From positions 8,852,728-8,916,727 of the forward strand of contig CAJINV010000005.1 of assembly GCA_905178155.1 (NCBI GenBank): DNA of 64,000 nt, read 5' to 3'. The DNA is from Amoebophrya sp. A120. Its lineage: Eukaryota > Sar > Dinophyceae > Syndiniales > Amoebophryaceae. The notes under the pieces were generated by a model, which was not told the origin of the DNA, searched no databases, and saw nothing but the letters and a program-made list of their open reading frames with translations. The translations under genes were made by a program, and so were the position numbers. Positions 34,860 through 45,504 of the stretch are shown here, piece by piece. Positions within the stretch are counted from its first letter, which is position 1; every line of letters begins with the position of its first letter.

Positions 34860-36800
34860 TGAGGTGCGCCCGCGCGCAGCGCGCAGCAGCCTGCGCACGC
34901 AGGCGCCTACGTTCGGCGCCAGGTGCCTCCAGGCCTCCGACATCCGGGCGCGACGCAGAAAATTTTTTCCCGCTCCAAGGCCAAGGCGCCTGCGCGCACG
35001 CAACGCGCGATCGCTTTTTCCTCGGCCAGCCCGCGACACCTGGAAGCGAAAAAAAATTGCGTCGCGCCCCCACCAGGTTCGGGGGCCTGCGCGCGCGGCG
35101 CGCGAATAGATTTTCCCGGCGGCAAGACCCCGACGAGCGGGCGCGTAAAAAAAAATCTGTCGCACCCCCACCAGGTCAGGGCGCCTGCGCGCGCAACGAG
35201 CGCGCGAATAATTTTTTTTTCGGCCAGCCACCGACTGCTGGACACAAAACAAAACTATGGACGTCGCGCCCCGATCAGGTCAGGGCACGCGCGCGCGCAG
35301 GGTGGTGAATTTTTTTTCGGCCAGCCCCGATTGGTGGGCACGTAAGAATTTTTTTGGGCCAGCCCTCGATTGCTGGACGCGCAAAAAAAACACACGAATG
35401 TCGCGCCCTCACCAGGTCAGGGCGCCTGCGCGCGCAGGGCGCTAAAATCTTTTCTCTGCCAGGTCCTGACTGCTGGGACGACGCGACAAAAAAATTGGCG
35501 GAGTCACCAGGTCAGGGCGCCTGTGCGCGCAGCGCGCGAAAATTTTTTCGCTTCGGCCAGTCCCTGATCGGTGGACGCGAAAAAAAATTCAGCCGCGCCC
35601 TCACCAGGCCAGGGCGCCTGCGCGCGCAGCGCGCGAAAATTTTTTTTCGGCCAGCCCCCGACTGCTGGGCGCCAAAAAAAATTATGAATGTTGCGCCCGA
35701 ACCAGGCCAGAGCCCCTGCGCGCGCAAGGCGCTACAAATTTTCTCGGCCAGCCCTCGGTTGGTGGGCGCGTAAAAAAAAATCAGTCGCGCCCTCACGAGG
35801 TCAGGGCACCTGCGCGCGCAGCAAGCGACAAACTTTTTTCGGCATCCCCCCGACTGCTGGATGCGAAGAAAAAAAAGAATGTCGCGCCCTCGCCAGGTCA
35901 GAGCGCCTGCGCGCGCAGGGCGCTCAGTTTGTTTTTTTTTTTCGGGCAGGCCACGATTGTCGGACGCGACAAAAAAATTACCGGCCTCACCAGGTCAGGG
36001 AGCCTGCGCGCGCAACGCGGGAAAAATTTTTTTCCTTCGGCCAGCCCCTGGTTGGTGGGCGCGTAAAAAAAACTCAGCCGCGCCCCCACCAGGTCAGGGC
36101 GCTTGCGCGCGCAGCGCGCGATAGTTTTTTTTTCGACCAGCCCCCGATTGCTGGGCGCCAAAAAAAATTGTAAACGTTGCGCCCAAACCGGGCCAGAGCG
36201 CCTGCGCGCGCAGGTCGCTAAAAATTTTCTCGGCCAGCCCCCGAATGGTGGACGCGTGAAGCAAATTCCGTCGCGCCCTCACGGGGTCAGGGCACCTGCG
36301 CGCGCAGCAAGCGACAAATTTTTTTCGGCCAGCCCCCGATCGCTGGACGCGAAAAAAAAACTAAATGTCGCGCCCTCAACAGGTCCGGGCGCCTGCGCGC
36401 GCAGGGCGCACGCTAAAAATTGCATTTTTCGGCCAGTCCCGATTGGTGGACGTGAAAAAAAAACTCTATCGCGCCCGTACCAGGTCAGGGCGCCTGCGCG
36501 CGCAGCGCGCGAACTAATTTGCTCGGCCAGGCCCCGACTGCTGGACGCGAAAAAAAGACTATGAACGTGGCGCCCACACTAGGTCATGGAGCCTGCGCGC
36601 GCAGCGCGCGAAAAAAGTTTTTCGCTCCGGCCCGCAGCTACCGAAGCAGATCAGGGCGTCTGCGGGCGCGCAGCGCGCAACATTTTTTTTTCGGCCCGCC
36701 GCGGCCCTCGATTGCCGAACGCGACAAGGACATCGCAGGCAAGTACCAAAACAACGGCGCCTGTGCGGGCGCAACACGCCGACTTTTTTTCCCGCTCTTA
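34860..36800. repeat. ~97-bp satellite array with five-monomer higher-order repeat
   Basis: About 20 monomers. Each has a palindromic core (GCGCCTGCGCGCGCAGCGCG-like), a T-run, CGGCCAGCCCC, a GGACGCG/GGGCGC step and an A-run. Monomer spacing is 90-101 bp. Monomers starting near 35613, 35711, 35801, 35902 and 35996 pair with 36097, 36195, 36287, 36387 and 36488, about 485 bp apart. Long ORFs across it are artefacts. Confidence 0.92.
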
Positions 36801-37180
36801 AACGACAAAACACCACACACACACCATCACCACTACCAACGACGGAGCCGAAATAGGTGCGCGCGGTAGGCAAAAGGCTTTTCCCGGCTCCGAGCGCAGG
36901 CAGAACACGAGAAGACGCTCGCGCCCTTCCGAAGTAAAAAGCCAAAGCGCGTGCTGCGTGCGACAACCATTTTCGTGGCTGACCCCCGGTCGCCCGGCTC
37001 GAAAAGCGCTGCGCATCTTCCCAAAGTGTTTGCGCAAATGGCAAAAAGTAAATCGCCCCACTTACGACAGTTCCGCCGCATTCTGCCCACGGGGGCCAGG
37101 AAACGAATGCAAGTTTTTCAGCAGAGGCACATGCGCAACTGCAGAAAAGAACGGCAACTGCAGTAAAGTTATGTGTTCAT
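36801..37180. other. Satellite flank, no supported gene
   Basis: Overlapping ORFs on both strands; the last exon of the downstream coiled-coil gene may reach into 37100-37183. Confidence 0.35.
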
Positions 37181-39166
37181 TTTTTTAGATTTCCGAACGG
37201 AATATTTCTGGGTCTTGAACACTTCAACTTGTCATTCTCACTCTGAATTATGCAGAAATCTGTTGTGCATGCTTAGCAAAAGCTGTCTACTTCCGACCAA
37301 GTTCAGACGGAAGTTCTCATGAAGGATAGGCATGATATTCGAGACCTCACAGAACGACCTGTCACGCTAGGACCTGAACTCTAGACATCAGGGATCATGG
37401 AAAACCTGCATGACAAGTCTTGTAATCTTCCAGACCCAGACAAATTTGCATTGGATATGATCTTTTCTTCCTCGGCTTTTTTCTGGATCTCCTCCGCTTT
37501 CGCGGCCTGCGCAGCAGCCTCGGTTTCCTCCTATGCATTGAAAATATGTCTGGGCCTGGAAGGATGGAGCTTGTTATGCGAAGTCTTGGTCACAGAAGAA
37601 ATTTGCGTTGCACGGCTGCCAAAAGTTGCCCACATCTCACTAGGCACAAAACTGAGTTCTCATCGAGGACAGGCCTGGGAAAGGTCTGGCAAGATCTGTG
37701 ATACTTCTGCGTGCATTCAAAGCCACGTGGTGAGTGTGGTAGCGGTCCGTGGGATGCATGACAACTCGTTCATTTTTTCAACAGCCCAATACATACATAT
37801 TGCATTTGATACGTCCTCGCGCTTTTTCATCTCCGCCTCCAATAACTGACGTATGCATTGGAAAAGTGTGCGGGTCCCTGTTTGTGATGACATGATATAT
37901 GACTTTCCTTGTGGCAACATGACCTGTGAGCAACGCATGAAGAGCGGTGCTGGGCGGTCTTGCTGCCATGCTGCAAGCCGTTGAATCATGCGAACTACGC
38001 GGGCGAATCAATCTGCAATGAACCTCGTATGCTGTCTGCCTGTATGCCGCACGGGAGTAAGAAGACCGGAGTGCGGCCGATGTTGTCGACGGGACCAGCC
38101 TGCCAAACTTTTGCGGGACTGCGCACGTTTGTAGTGGATACGCCGCTGCGCCGCCACTTGGGCGTCCGTGTACTCGGTCGCCGTCTGGACGGCTGAGGCC
38201 GCGCTCTGATCGGCGTACGTGGTCATCTCGGCCACGTTGGTGTGCAGCTCCTGTCGCATCGCCATCCTCAGCAAAAACGCCCCCGCCCCACAGTCAGGCT
38301 GGGAACAAGTCTGCTATATCCAGTGCAAAAGTATCGCACTCGTACTAACTGCAAATGCAATCTTGGTCTTGCCTGACAAACCTGCCTTCTTACCTAAATT
38401 AGCATTACAAATTACATTTTTCTTTCTGATAAAATTGGTAATGCAATTTATGCTAGAAGTACGATACTTTTGCAATGCATATGCTAGACAGGTCAACAGC
38501 TTTTCCGCTTCCCCTTTGGCTATGCGCATGACAAATTCGGGATCGTAGTGTAATTATGCTTAGGTAAGCAGTGCAACAGCATCACAGATGCGCCAGCTTA
38601 CGGTGATTCAAGCATAACAAATTCCAAAACATCAGCAACGCGCGCCCCCAGTCGGGCTGCGCAACATGAAGGGCAGTTTACTTACACCGACAGGCTTCAC
38701 TTGCGTCGCAGCCATGGGACGGAGACGTTTTCCAATGAGTAAGCGCCTCCGTGTTGGCGTCCGCCGCGGCCAGCCCGGTGCGCAGATCGGCCCGCAACTC
38801 TGCGGCTTCTTGCTGGATTTCTTCCCGGTTTAACTGCAATCCCGCATGGAGCTGTTGGGACAACTCCGCCTATCGAATGCAAAAGTGTCTGGGTCTGGAT
38901 AAGTGCACATATTTGTAATGCTGTTTTTGCATGCCAGAAAGTCTGCCATGCAAGCCCTAGCATCACAGGTTTTGAGAAGGTCCTTCAAATTCAATGCCTA
39001 ATCCGCATGACAGATCCCGTCTTTCCGTGGCGAGATGTGGGCGCTTTTTGCTCTCCACGCATGACAGATTCTTGTGTGCACTGTGATACGCATCACAAGT
39101 TTGCATCTTTCCAGACCCAGACAAATTTGCAATGCATATCGTCATCCCATCGGCCATCTTATTCAT
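37180..39166 (-). CDS. Ala/Glu-rich coiled-coil protein
   Basis: Exons 39166-39139, 38865-38742, 38257-38141, 37846-37812, 37526-37458, then a poorly defined last exon near 37183. All five introns are introners, one of them holding a nested introner. The product runs MNKMADGMTKLSQQLHAG, then AELRADLRTGLAAADANTEA, then a long charged helix (KAEEIQKKAEEEK). No signal peptide or membrane segment. The start is the first ATG of the exon, but an upstream exon is possible. A structural coiled-coil role is inferred from composition only. Confidence 0.75.
37189..37457. mobile_element. Introner, degenerate family F1
   Basis: Right end clear (ACAAATTTGCATTGGATA); left end eroded and its first base uncertain by a few bp. 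No clear TSD. Confidence 0.7.
37532..37811. mobile_element. Introner, family F1
   Basis: F1 TIRs. TSD CCTCC / CGTCC (4/5). Frame intact. Confidence 0.88.
37852..38140. mobile_element. Introner, F1-like diverged
   Basis: Ends TATGCATTGGAAAAGTGTGC and inverted ACGTTTGTAGTGGATA. TSD TGACG / CGCCG (3/5). Frame intact (Q-R-R-L-L-E-A-E). Confidence 0.82.
38263..38741. mobile_element. Introner, family F5, host of a nested introner
   Basis: F5 ends (CAAAAACGCCCCCGCCCCA; inverted partner ending GAGTA). TSD ATCGC / AGCGC (4/5). 479 bp, of which 164 bp plus a TSD is a second element. Frame of the coiled-coil gene is intact across the whole block. Confidence 0.88.
38317..38480. mobile_element. Nested introner, family F7
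   Basis: Complete F7 copy inside the F5 introner. Perfect TSD TGCTA at 38312-38316 and 38481-38485. Confidence 0.93.
38871..39138. mobile_element. Introner, family F1
   Basis: F1 TIRs. TSD CCGCC / TCGTC (3/5). Frame intact (D-G-M-T-K-L-S-Q-Q). Confidence 0.86.
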
Positions 39167-39593
39167 CCCATCTGCAAGTTCTTCTTGTCCAGAGGAATAT
39201 TATGTCAAAAAGAGTCCCCACCCCTGAACAAATACGTACCTACGAAACAGCTAGGGTCTCTAATGGTTGCTGGACAAAATTTCCTCTGTGTTGCGCATGC
39301 TCGTAAAACAACAACAAGGTGTTCATGTACATTATCACTCAATTTGGGTTATTTCTGTTTCTTTTTAGTAGCCAAACAGTTACTTACCTACTCATCAAAA
39401 TCGTAAATCGGCCTTTCTATCGTGCAAAACAAATAACAAGTCGCAAAAATTGAGAAAGACTATGACCTGTGGTGAAAATGAATAAAAGGCTGAGGGGCAA
39501 TGATATCAAATAGAAAGGCCTATCAATAGGACACAACAAAACTCCGGCTGTTCATGGGAGCGATACGTTGCAGTTACAAGGTGGGGACTCTTT

Positions 39594-40325
39594 TCAATTT
39601 GATAAATTAAGACCGCCGATCTGCTCCTCCACCCCCTTGATATCCTTCCAAAAATGGCCTGCACTCCATACCCACTGCCCGAGCTGTGTATCTGCATGTA
39701 GTTTCTGTCGTAATGCCAGAACGACAGAGATTGTACTGAATGCCAGATGCAGATCCAATTTAGATAATCAGGGAGGGCCAGAACCGATTGCAAAAAAAAC
39801 ATTTCCAATTCCTATGCATGTGGTCTTGGTCATATATATATTGCATGACAGGTATGACTTTGCAAAGATCGAAGTGAGTGTGGAGTGGCATGAGATGTTC
39901 GTGCGATAGGACACGCGGCGGTCCATCGCCGCCTTTTCGTCGGCCTCCTTCTTCTTCGTGGATTCGTTCTTGAAGATCTGTTTTTTTTTTTTCAAGAATT
40001 GTTGGATCTCTCTTTGAAATTTGAAAGAAGAATAACAAAACTATCCAGAAGATGCAGTAAAGATCATCTCATGCAGAACAACTACTGTGCAGAGGCAGAT
40101 TAGCAGATTTAAATACCGGCATTTCCCCCTGTTTGTGCGGCGGTAGAACGAATTGAGGATGCCAAGGTCCAAGAAGCAGTCCGAACGCGGTGCGAAGTTC
40201 CGTACGATTCTCAGTTTTCCTTTTCTTGTTGAATTCTTAATAAAGGAAACTTGATGCCTCCTTGTTGTAGTAATCTCAAACTTCTTTCGAACTTCTACTT
40301 CAACTTCAACTTGTACTAATCTCAA
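39594..40325 (-). CDS. Basic helical protein (5' end unresolved)
   Basis: Exons ~40325-40117, 40011-39909, 39683-39594; 402 nt, in phase. First intron 40116-40012 is GT-AG (GTATTT to TTCAAAG, 105 nt), the second is an introner. Sequence features: FIKNSTRKGKLRIVRNFAPR, a strongly basic helix (QQFLKKKKQIFKNESTKKK), then QWVWSAGHFWKDIKGVEEQ before the stop. A GTTGAAGTTGAAG repeat marks the 5' part of the open frame, where no ATG is seen. No family recognised. Confidence 0.62.
39689..39908. mobile_element. Introner, family F10 (single copy)
   Basis: Weak inverted ends (TATCTGCATGTAG; inverted TGTTCGTGCGATA). Flanks CTGTG and GGACA do not match. Supported mainly because its removal joins two convincing coding frames. 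Confidence 0.6.
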
Positions 40326-40806
40326 AGTAAGCTTCTACTTCAACTCCTTTCTTATTGTTATTGGTGGCTTTCCATCAAAATTTTGCGTCGTCCTGTGTTG
40401 ATGATTGACTTCGAAGTGGAATGTCGGTGAATTCAGTGGTAATCGGTCCCTAAGCATCAGCTATCGCGCTCAAATCAAGAAAAAAAAACGGAGATGGAGA
40501 TACAACTACTTAATTAGTGCGTCAATATTTACACCGTCCATGATTTCATCTTTGTCTGGTTCTGTGACTGTATTGCTGCTTCTCCTTCCATCACAAGCAG
40601 ATCTTCCGGCACCAGAAAAAACAAACAGATGGAGGATTATATGGGTAGGCTCAGGAAAGATCCCCCTAAACATCATAATTCCTCGCTTTTGCAGAACTGC
40701 CGTCTTCACACGGAGATCTTCCGGCACAAGAAAAAACACACAGATGGAGGGCCATATGGCGAAAATTAGGCTCGAGAGTACGAGTAGAGATCCCCTTAAA
40801 TAAACA
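40326..40806. repeat. Diverged tandem duplication, about 130 bp unit
   Basis: 40598-40702 and 40725-40836 share AGATCTTCCGGCAC, AGAAAAAACA, ACAGATGGAGG and CTCGCTTTTGCAGAACTG blocks. No supported gene in this stretch. Confidence 0.7.
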
Positions 40807-41094
40807 TCATAACTCCTCGCTTTTGCAGAACTGGGACTGGCGTTTTTGCAACCCCTTTACTTCTAAGTATGCAGACAATTCAGAGTGTTTCCTGGCTCTC
40901 AAAGCTAATACATAGCCTCTTCTTTGATCATCAGGGCAATTTACCTCTACTTGCGCGTTCTTTGTTTCATCACAGCGTTTTTTTTTCTCTTCATCGAAGG
41001 AACAAACTCTTACGACTGGGACTGTCGCATTGGTCGCCTGCCCTATAAGCGCACCAAGAAAAAAGGGCAGAAAACCACGGCCGCGGCGAGTCAC
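40807..41094 (-). CDS. Candidate exon with hydrophobic leader and Cys-containing domain
   Basis: 95 codons ending in a stop at 40807. GFLPFFLGALIGQATNA resembles a signal peptide core. The rest is charged with Cys in VCSFDE, RCDE, VNCPDD and QFC. The frame starts with GTG, so the ATG probably lies in an upstream exon. A secreted protein is possible. No family recognised. Confidence 0.45.
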   Translation of the reverse strand: MTRRGRGFLPFFLGALIGQATNATVPVVRVCSFDEEKKKRCDETKNAQVEVNCPDDQRRGYVLALRARKHSELSAYLEVKGLQKRQSQFCKSEEL

Positions 41095-41383
41095 CGGGCA
41101 AGCTTTGGTGCTGCCGGTTCGATATACAGCTGAGTGTTTACGTTTTATTCAACAAGGTTTTGACCAGTGGCTCTTATCTTTGGGCGGATTCTTTGCTCTT
41201 TCTTGTCACTGTAAAGTTCCAGGAGACATCATAGATGTTTACTTAGTCTCGTTTCAGGTATGCTCGTCCTCGAAGCGTTCCTACTTGGGGACAAGATATT
41301 CTTTCGTGAACAAGTTTCATCGCCGAGCTGCCTCCAGCGCTACTTGCGGCAGAAGTAGACCGACTGTTCCTCTCAAGACCACA

Positions 41384-42253
41384 CTATCCTGTTTGAATCT
41401 GTTGATTCTTTCCAACACCATCTCCGTTGTTCCGGTCGTCGACTAGAGCCAGCGCCTTCTGCAGCTGGGCGTTGAACAGCTCCTGAACCCGCTTGTCAAT
41501 TAGTTTGTTGATGAGGGAGGTCGCGGCACCGTTTCGCAGCTCCTCCGCCAGGTATCTCCCGATGAGGTCCTGGAAGTGCGTCTGGCGGCTTTGTTCTATT
41601 TCCTGGATGGCATCATTGAATTTCTGCTTCAGCTCTTCGACGTCGAGCTGCTGCTGTGCAACCCGGTTGGTTAAATCGGCCGCATGGCTGAGGTCTTTCG
41701 CCGCTTGTTCACCGAGCCCTTCCTTTGTCATTCGCACCACCTGGCTGTAAAGTGCACTAGTCCAGTTTCCGAGCTTCACAACCGTCGCGTTTAGTGTGTG
41801 AAGCTTTTGCTTGTTGTCGGCGTGCCTTCTCTCCCACTTCTCTTCCTCGGTCTCCTATGCATTACAAATGTCTCTGGGTCTGGAAAAATGCTGCTGGAAC
41901 TTGTCATGCTAAGTCTGGACCGTACGAAGACCTGTGCTGCATAATTACCACTAAAAGTCGGTTTTTGACCACGGCCAGAGGAAGCTTCTCACGCACATGA
42001 TAGGCATGATAGCGACCTCACAGAATCTGTAGCATCATGGGTCGGTCATGGAAAACCCGCATGGCAAACTTTTGATTCTTCCAGTCCCAGACATATTTGC
42101 ACTTCATATTTCGTTTCTGCTCGGTCCCCGATTCCCCGTGTTCTCAGTTCCACTTTGCTCCACGTCTGACACATTCTCGTTCGCGGACGCGCCCTGAAGA
42201 GCAACTAGCTGTTCAGAAATCAAAGCCGCACGAAGCAAGTGTCGCAGCCCCAT
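41384..42253 (-). CDS. 203-aa coiled-coil protein
   Basis: Exons 42253-42109 and 41850-41384; 612 nt, 203 codons plus TAG. Start at the ATG of MGLRHLLRAALISEQLV, a weakly hydrophobic, Arg-containing leader that could be a signal or organelle-targeting peptide. Then an acidic linker (NENVSDVEQSGTEN) and long helices (VAQQQLDVEELKQKFNDAIQ, LAEELRNGAATSLINKL). The single intron is an introner with clean frame. No family recognised. Confidence 0.8.
41856..42108. mobile_element. Introner, family F1
   Basis: F1 TIRs. TSD TCTCC / TTTCG (3/5). Frame intact (R-N-E-T-E-E-E-K). Confidence 0.86.
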
Positions 42254-43618
42254 GTCTTGTACTCGTCACGGAAGATCCGCTAGCTACTAGTATTCCACGA
42301 TCTGAAAAAAGGTGTGGCCCGAAGCGAGAACGAGAAGTTGAAGTACGAGGCTGAGGGCGTCGTCCTCGCCGTTCGGGGCGGTTCGTTTTCGTTCACTGCT
42401 TCTACGGTGCAGCTGCAGATGGATGGAGAAATTATTATCCAGGGATTGGCCTATCACATGGTATTCTTGCCTCCGGCTGATCGTACTGCACTATCATGAA
42501 GCCTGGACGACCTGCTCCTCAAGGTGCCGTGCGCGTAGCGGTGCGCACGCACGGTGAATCCACTCCCACAAGAAGCTTGTGCGACGCTGCTCTCCGCAGC
42601 CGCGGCCATGCAGGATCAAGCGCGGGTGGATCCTCCAGTCGGACGAACGAAAGACACTGTTCTCTTTTTGACAGATATTATTTGCAAGAACGAGTTGTAC
42701 CGCTTAGGGCAACACAAATGATTGAATTGACATAATTTAACCTTTTTATGTGAAAGAACATGAAATACGAGCCGCACCCGCACGGCGGATCCTGGGATCA
42801 AACAATAAGCCTGCTTATCTATCACTAACCGGACGCATTTTTCCTGCGGTGTGTGCGCAGGCACTACGTTTTGATTGATGTACTCCAACTGCAGGCTTTT
42901 ATGCAGCCGCGAAGCAGCCTCGCCTCTGTTTGGTGCAGATCATCTGGAGGTTGTACCAGAACGATTAATTGGAGACGTTCCAGTTGCGAACAACCATCAC
43001 AAAAGACTGTTCTTTCGAAGCACCAAGTTCCGTCCCACATTGCGCAGCTGGGAACGATTTTCTTTATTCTTTTCGGTCGATCATCAATGTGAAGTGTATC
43101 CCTTCTACTGCTCAAAAAAAATATGTTGATTGTACAAGGCAATAAATCATGTTCAGTTGTTCATCTTCTTCATGTATACAAACTCTGCAATGTAATATGT
43201 GAAGTCGCTGTGAAGATGTCTAAGTATATGAAATGAAGTAAATTGTATTCGAAACCGAAACGTCGTGTCATTATATTTTTTTGTTATCTCCTTTTTCACG
43301 AGTATCATGCCAACCAAACTTATTTCTCTAGGTGGCGAAATATCATCAGATTTCGAAACTCAGCATTGAAAGCGTCTTTTTCTAGTATCATACAGTACCT
43401 ACAGCTATAATCGATTCTCTGTTTCAATAAATTATACATCGGCATGAAAGCCACAGCTACCACACGACCCGGCATCCGCTCGCGATCCCTACCGCCCGAC
43501 ATTCTACCACCTTGTGCTGTGTAGCAACGAAACACGAGACCGTTTCTTTTGGTAGTTGTGCTGTATAGCAACGGACTCGGACAACTTTCTATTTCAATTT
43601 CTTTCTACTTTCTTATAA
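42254..43618. other. Spacer with one weak gene candidate
   Basis: On the minus strand two open blocks (43142-42970 and ~42890-42616) can be joined by a GT-AG intron (GTACAA to CTGCAG), giving a second block LEYINQNVVPAHTPQEKCVR. Unverified. The rest is AT-rich. Confidence 0.3.
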
Positions 43619-44169
43619 ATGCGCCAACGGTGCGATGCAATGAATCAACTACAGCATGCGGACATAAATTCATTTCACCAAGAAGTACGGAGTCAACGAT
43701 CTTATTCGAGTTACGTTGCTCACGCTGCTCCGTTTGATACACCAGGCGCCGGGGAATTATCGTTCCGGCGAGTCCTCTATCAAATGCAAATATGTCTGCG
43801 TCTGGAAAAGTGGAACTTGTCATGCGTGTCTTGCAACCCGAGAAAATCTGTGTTGCGTCAACAGCAGAAGGGCAGCTTCCTTTGTCATGCTCATGCAACA
43901 AGAACGCAATGCTTAATGCGCAATAAACATCAAAAAGCTCGTGTTGCAATCTCACACAACAGCAAATCGGCATTACAAGTTTCCAGACCAAAACATTTGC
44001 ACTGCATATCCTCTGGTGCGGTATGGAGTGCTATCACGTGGGAAAAAGAAGTACCCACCCCAGAGACGCAGACGCGCGGCTGCTGCAACTTCTGGCTCTT
44101 GCAGCAGACGTCGAGACCTACAAGACATTAGACAGCTCTGGGGCGGTTTCATATTTTTACCTAGGATAG
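43619..44169 (+). CDS. 104-aa protein
   Basis: Exons 43619-43777 and 44014-44169 joined across an introner; 315 nt with stop. Product: MRQRCDAMNQLQHADINS..., FDTPGAGELSFRRVL, then a helix (ARLLQLLALAADVETYKTL). First plus-strand gene of a three-gene run. No family recognised. Further short introns near 44150 could extend it, but that is speculative. Confidence 0.62.
43778..44008. mobile_element. Introner, family F1
   Basis: F1 TIRs. Perfect TSD TCCTC at 43773-43777 and 44009-44013. Confidence 0.92.
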
Positions 44170-44217
44170 GCGCAGAGCTGTCATCATCCTGGAGGTGTCT
44201 TCGTCCAATTCCTTATT

Positions 44218-44297
44218 CATTGTGAGGAAAAATCTCCCCTCCCCAGCAACACAAATTGTCTTTTGACTATGGGATGGGGGCTTTTTTCACTTTGATA
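44218..44297. mobile_element. Miniature F2 element, 80 bp
   Basis: Ends CATTGTGAGGAAAAATCTCC and inverted TTTTTTCACTTTGATA. Almost nothing but the two TIRs remains. TSD TTATT / TTCCT (3/5). Lies between two plus-strand ORFs. Confidence 0.75.
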
Positions 44298-44377
44298 TTC
44301 CTATTTCCTCCACCTTCATCCGCGCAAAGCCACGGCTCTCTCACAAGAGTGTGGAGATCTTTCTGTAGCATAAAAAA

Positions 44378-45284
44378 ATGCGTAGTTCAATTTCCACGTC
44401 GAAGATGACAAGATCAAGAAAACAGCTCCTCGCTTTTTTGAGTATGGAATGCAAGAAAAAAACCGTCCATGGTCAAGATTTGCAAATCATTTTAGTTCTC
44501 GAGGAAAAATTCCTTCAGCAGGTGCAGGGCGTATTTTTCTGTTCGAGGAATCGATGTGCGTCATGGAAATATAAGAACGGCGAGAATCATCATCAAGTCA
44601 CAAACCCCCATGCATCACAACTGGCATTTTCGCAAACAGAAACACCCTTATCAAATGTAAAAATGTCTGGGTCTGGAAGAATGCGCGATTTGTCATGCAG
44701 CTTTTCCATGCATGAGGTCTGGTTCTGGAATGCAGGACCTAGCATGACAGATTGTGGGCGATCTCTCTCATGCCTTTCCTGCATGAGAAACTCCCTCGCG
44801 ACTTGGTCAAAACTAGACGACTTTTGGCAATCATGCAACACAGATTTTTGCATGCTTCAGATTTAGCATGAGAAGTTCCATTCTTCCAGACCCAGACATT
44901 TTTACATTTGATAACCCTGGAGTTGGAGCAAAAGTAAGTACTTATAAAGTGCAAATGCGTCTGGGTCTGGAAAGCTGTTCTTGAGCTGTAGTGCGTTGTA
45001 ACCCGGATGAGAGTTCGCGTATTTGCATGACAAATTCCCTACTCTGCATATACAGACTTCAGGAGTATGGTGCGCATTCAAGAATCCGAATGTTACAGTC
45101 TTCCAGATCTAGACATATTTGCAATACCTAAAGTTCAAACCTACTCGTTTGGGCCAAGGATGGGTCATTTTCTCAGATACTGCTTTCCGTAGTCGTAGGC
45201 GTCTTTCGCATCTCGCATTATTTGCAGTACGTCAATAGGTCCTGGTCCTGCGCAATATGGGCATGCAAACTCTTCTTGGTGTGA
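44378..45284 (+). CDS. 147-aa protein with membrane segment
   Basis: Exons 44378-44648, 44919-44942, 45136-45284; 444 nt with TGA. ATG follows an in-frame stop. Basic start (MRSSISTSKMTRSRKQLLAF), helical middle (IILVLEEKFLQQVQGVFF), and near the C-terminus a hydrophobic stretch (ILLSVVVGVFRISHYL). The second exon is only 24 nt, between two introners. No family recognised. Confidence 0.68.
44649..44913. mobile_element. Introner, family F1
   Basis: F1 TIRs. Perfect TSD ACCCT at 44644-44648 and 44914-44918. Confidence 0.93.
44943..45130. mobile_element. Introner, shortened family F1
   Basis: 188 bp. Ends TATAAAGTGCAAATGCGTCT and inverted TTTGCAATACCTA. Flanks GTACT and AAGTT do not match, but the frame continues for 49 codons after it. 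Confidence 0.78.
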
Positions 45285-45504
45285 AAAAGTGGAAGCAAGC
45301 TTCTTTGTCATGTGCGGTGGGCGGTTGAATTTATTTGTGTAATAAATTTACAAAAGTACTCATAATCTCGGATATGTCATGCAAGCATAGCAAAGTGAGT
45401 AAGTAAAAAACACTACCTGCAAACGTACACTCCATGCATGCCCCACTGACCTTCCTCAAGAGCCTTTTGCATCACAATCCAACGAGAACGAGTAGCGCAA
45501 CTGC

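Noticed and set aside
34683-37044. Many ORFs of 100-189 codons in the satellite
   Set aside because: They appear on both strands with the satellite period and are repeat artefacts.
44129-44147. A 19-nt GT-AG intron extending the 104-aa gene
   Set aside because: It would restore an attractive frame, but 19 nt is far below the other introns here and there is no second example I trust.
44934-44942. GTAAGTACT as a canonical 5' splice site on the plus strand
   Set aside because: Treating the following F1 element as an ordinary introner gives an exact 444-nt frame to a stop; the donor match seems coincidental.
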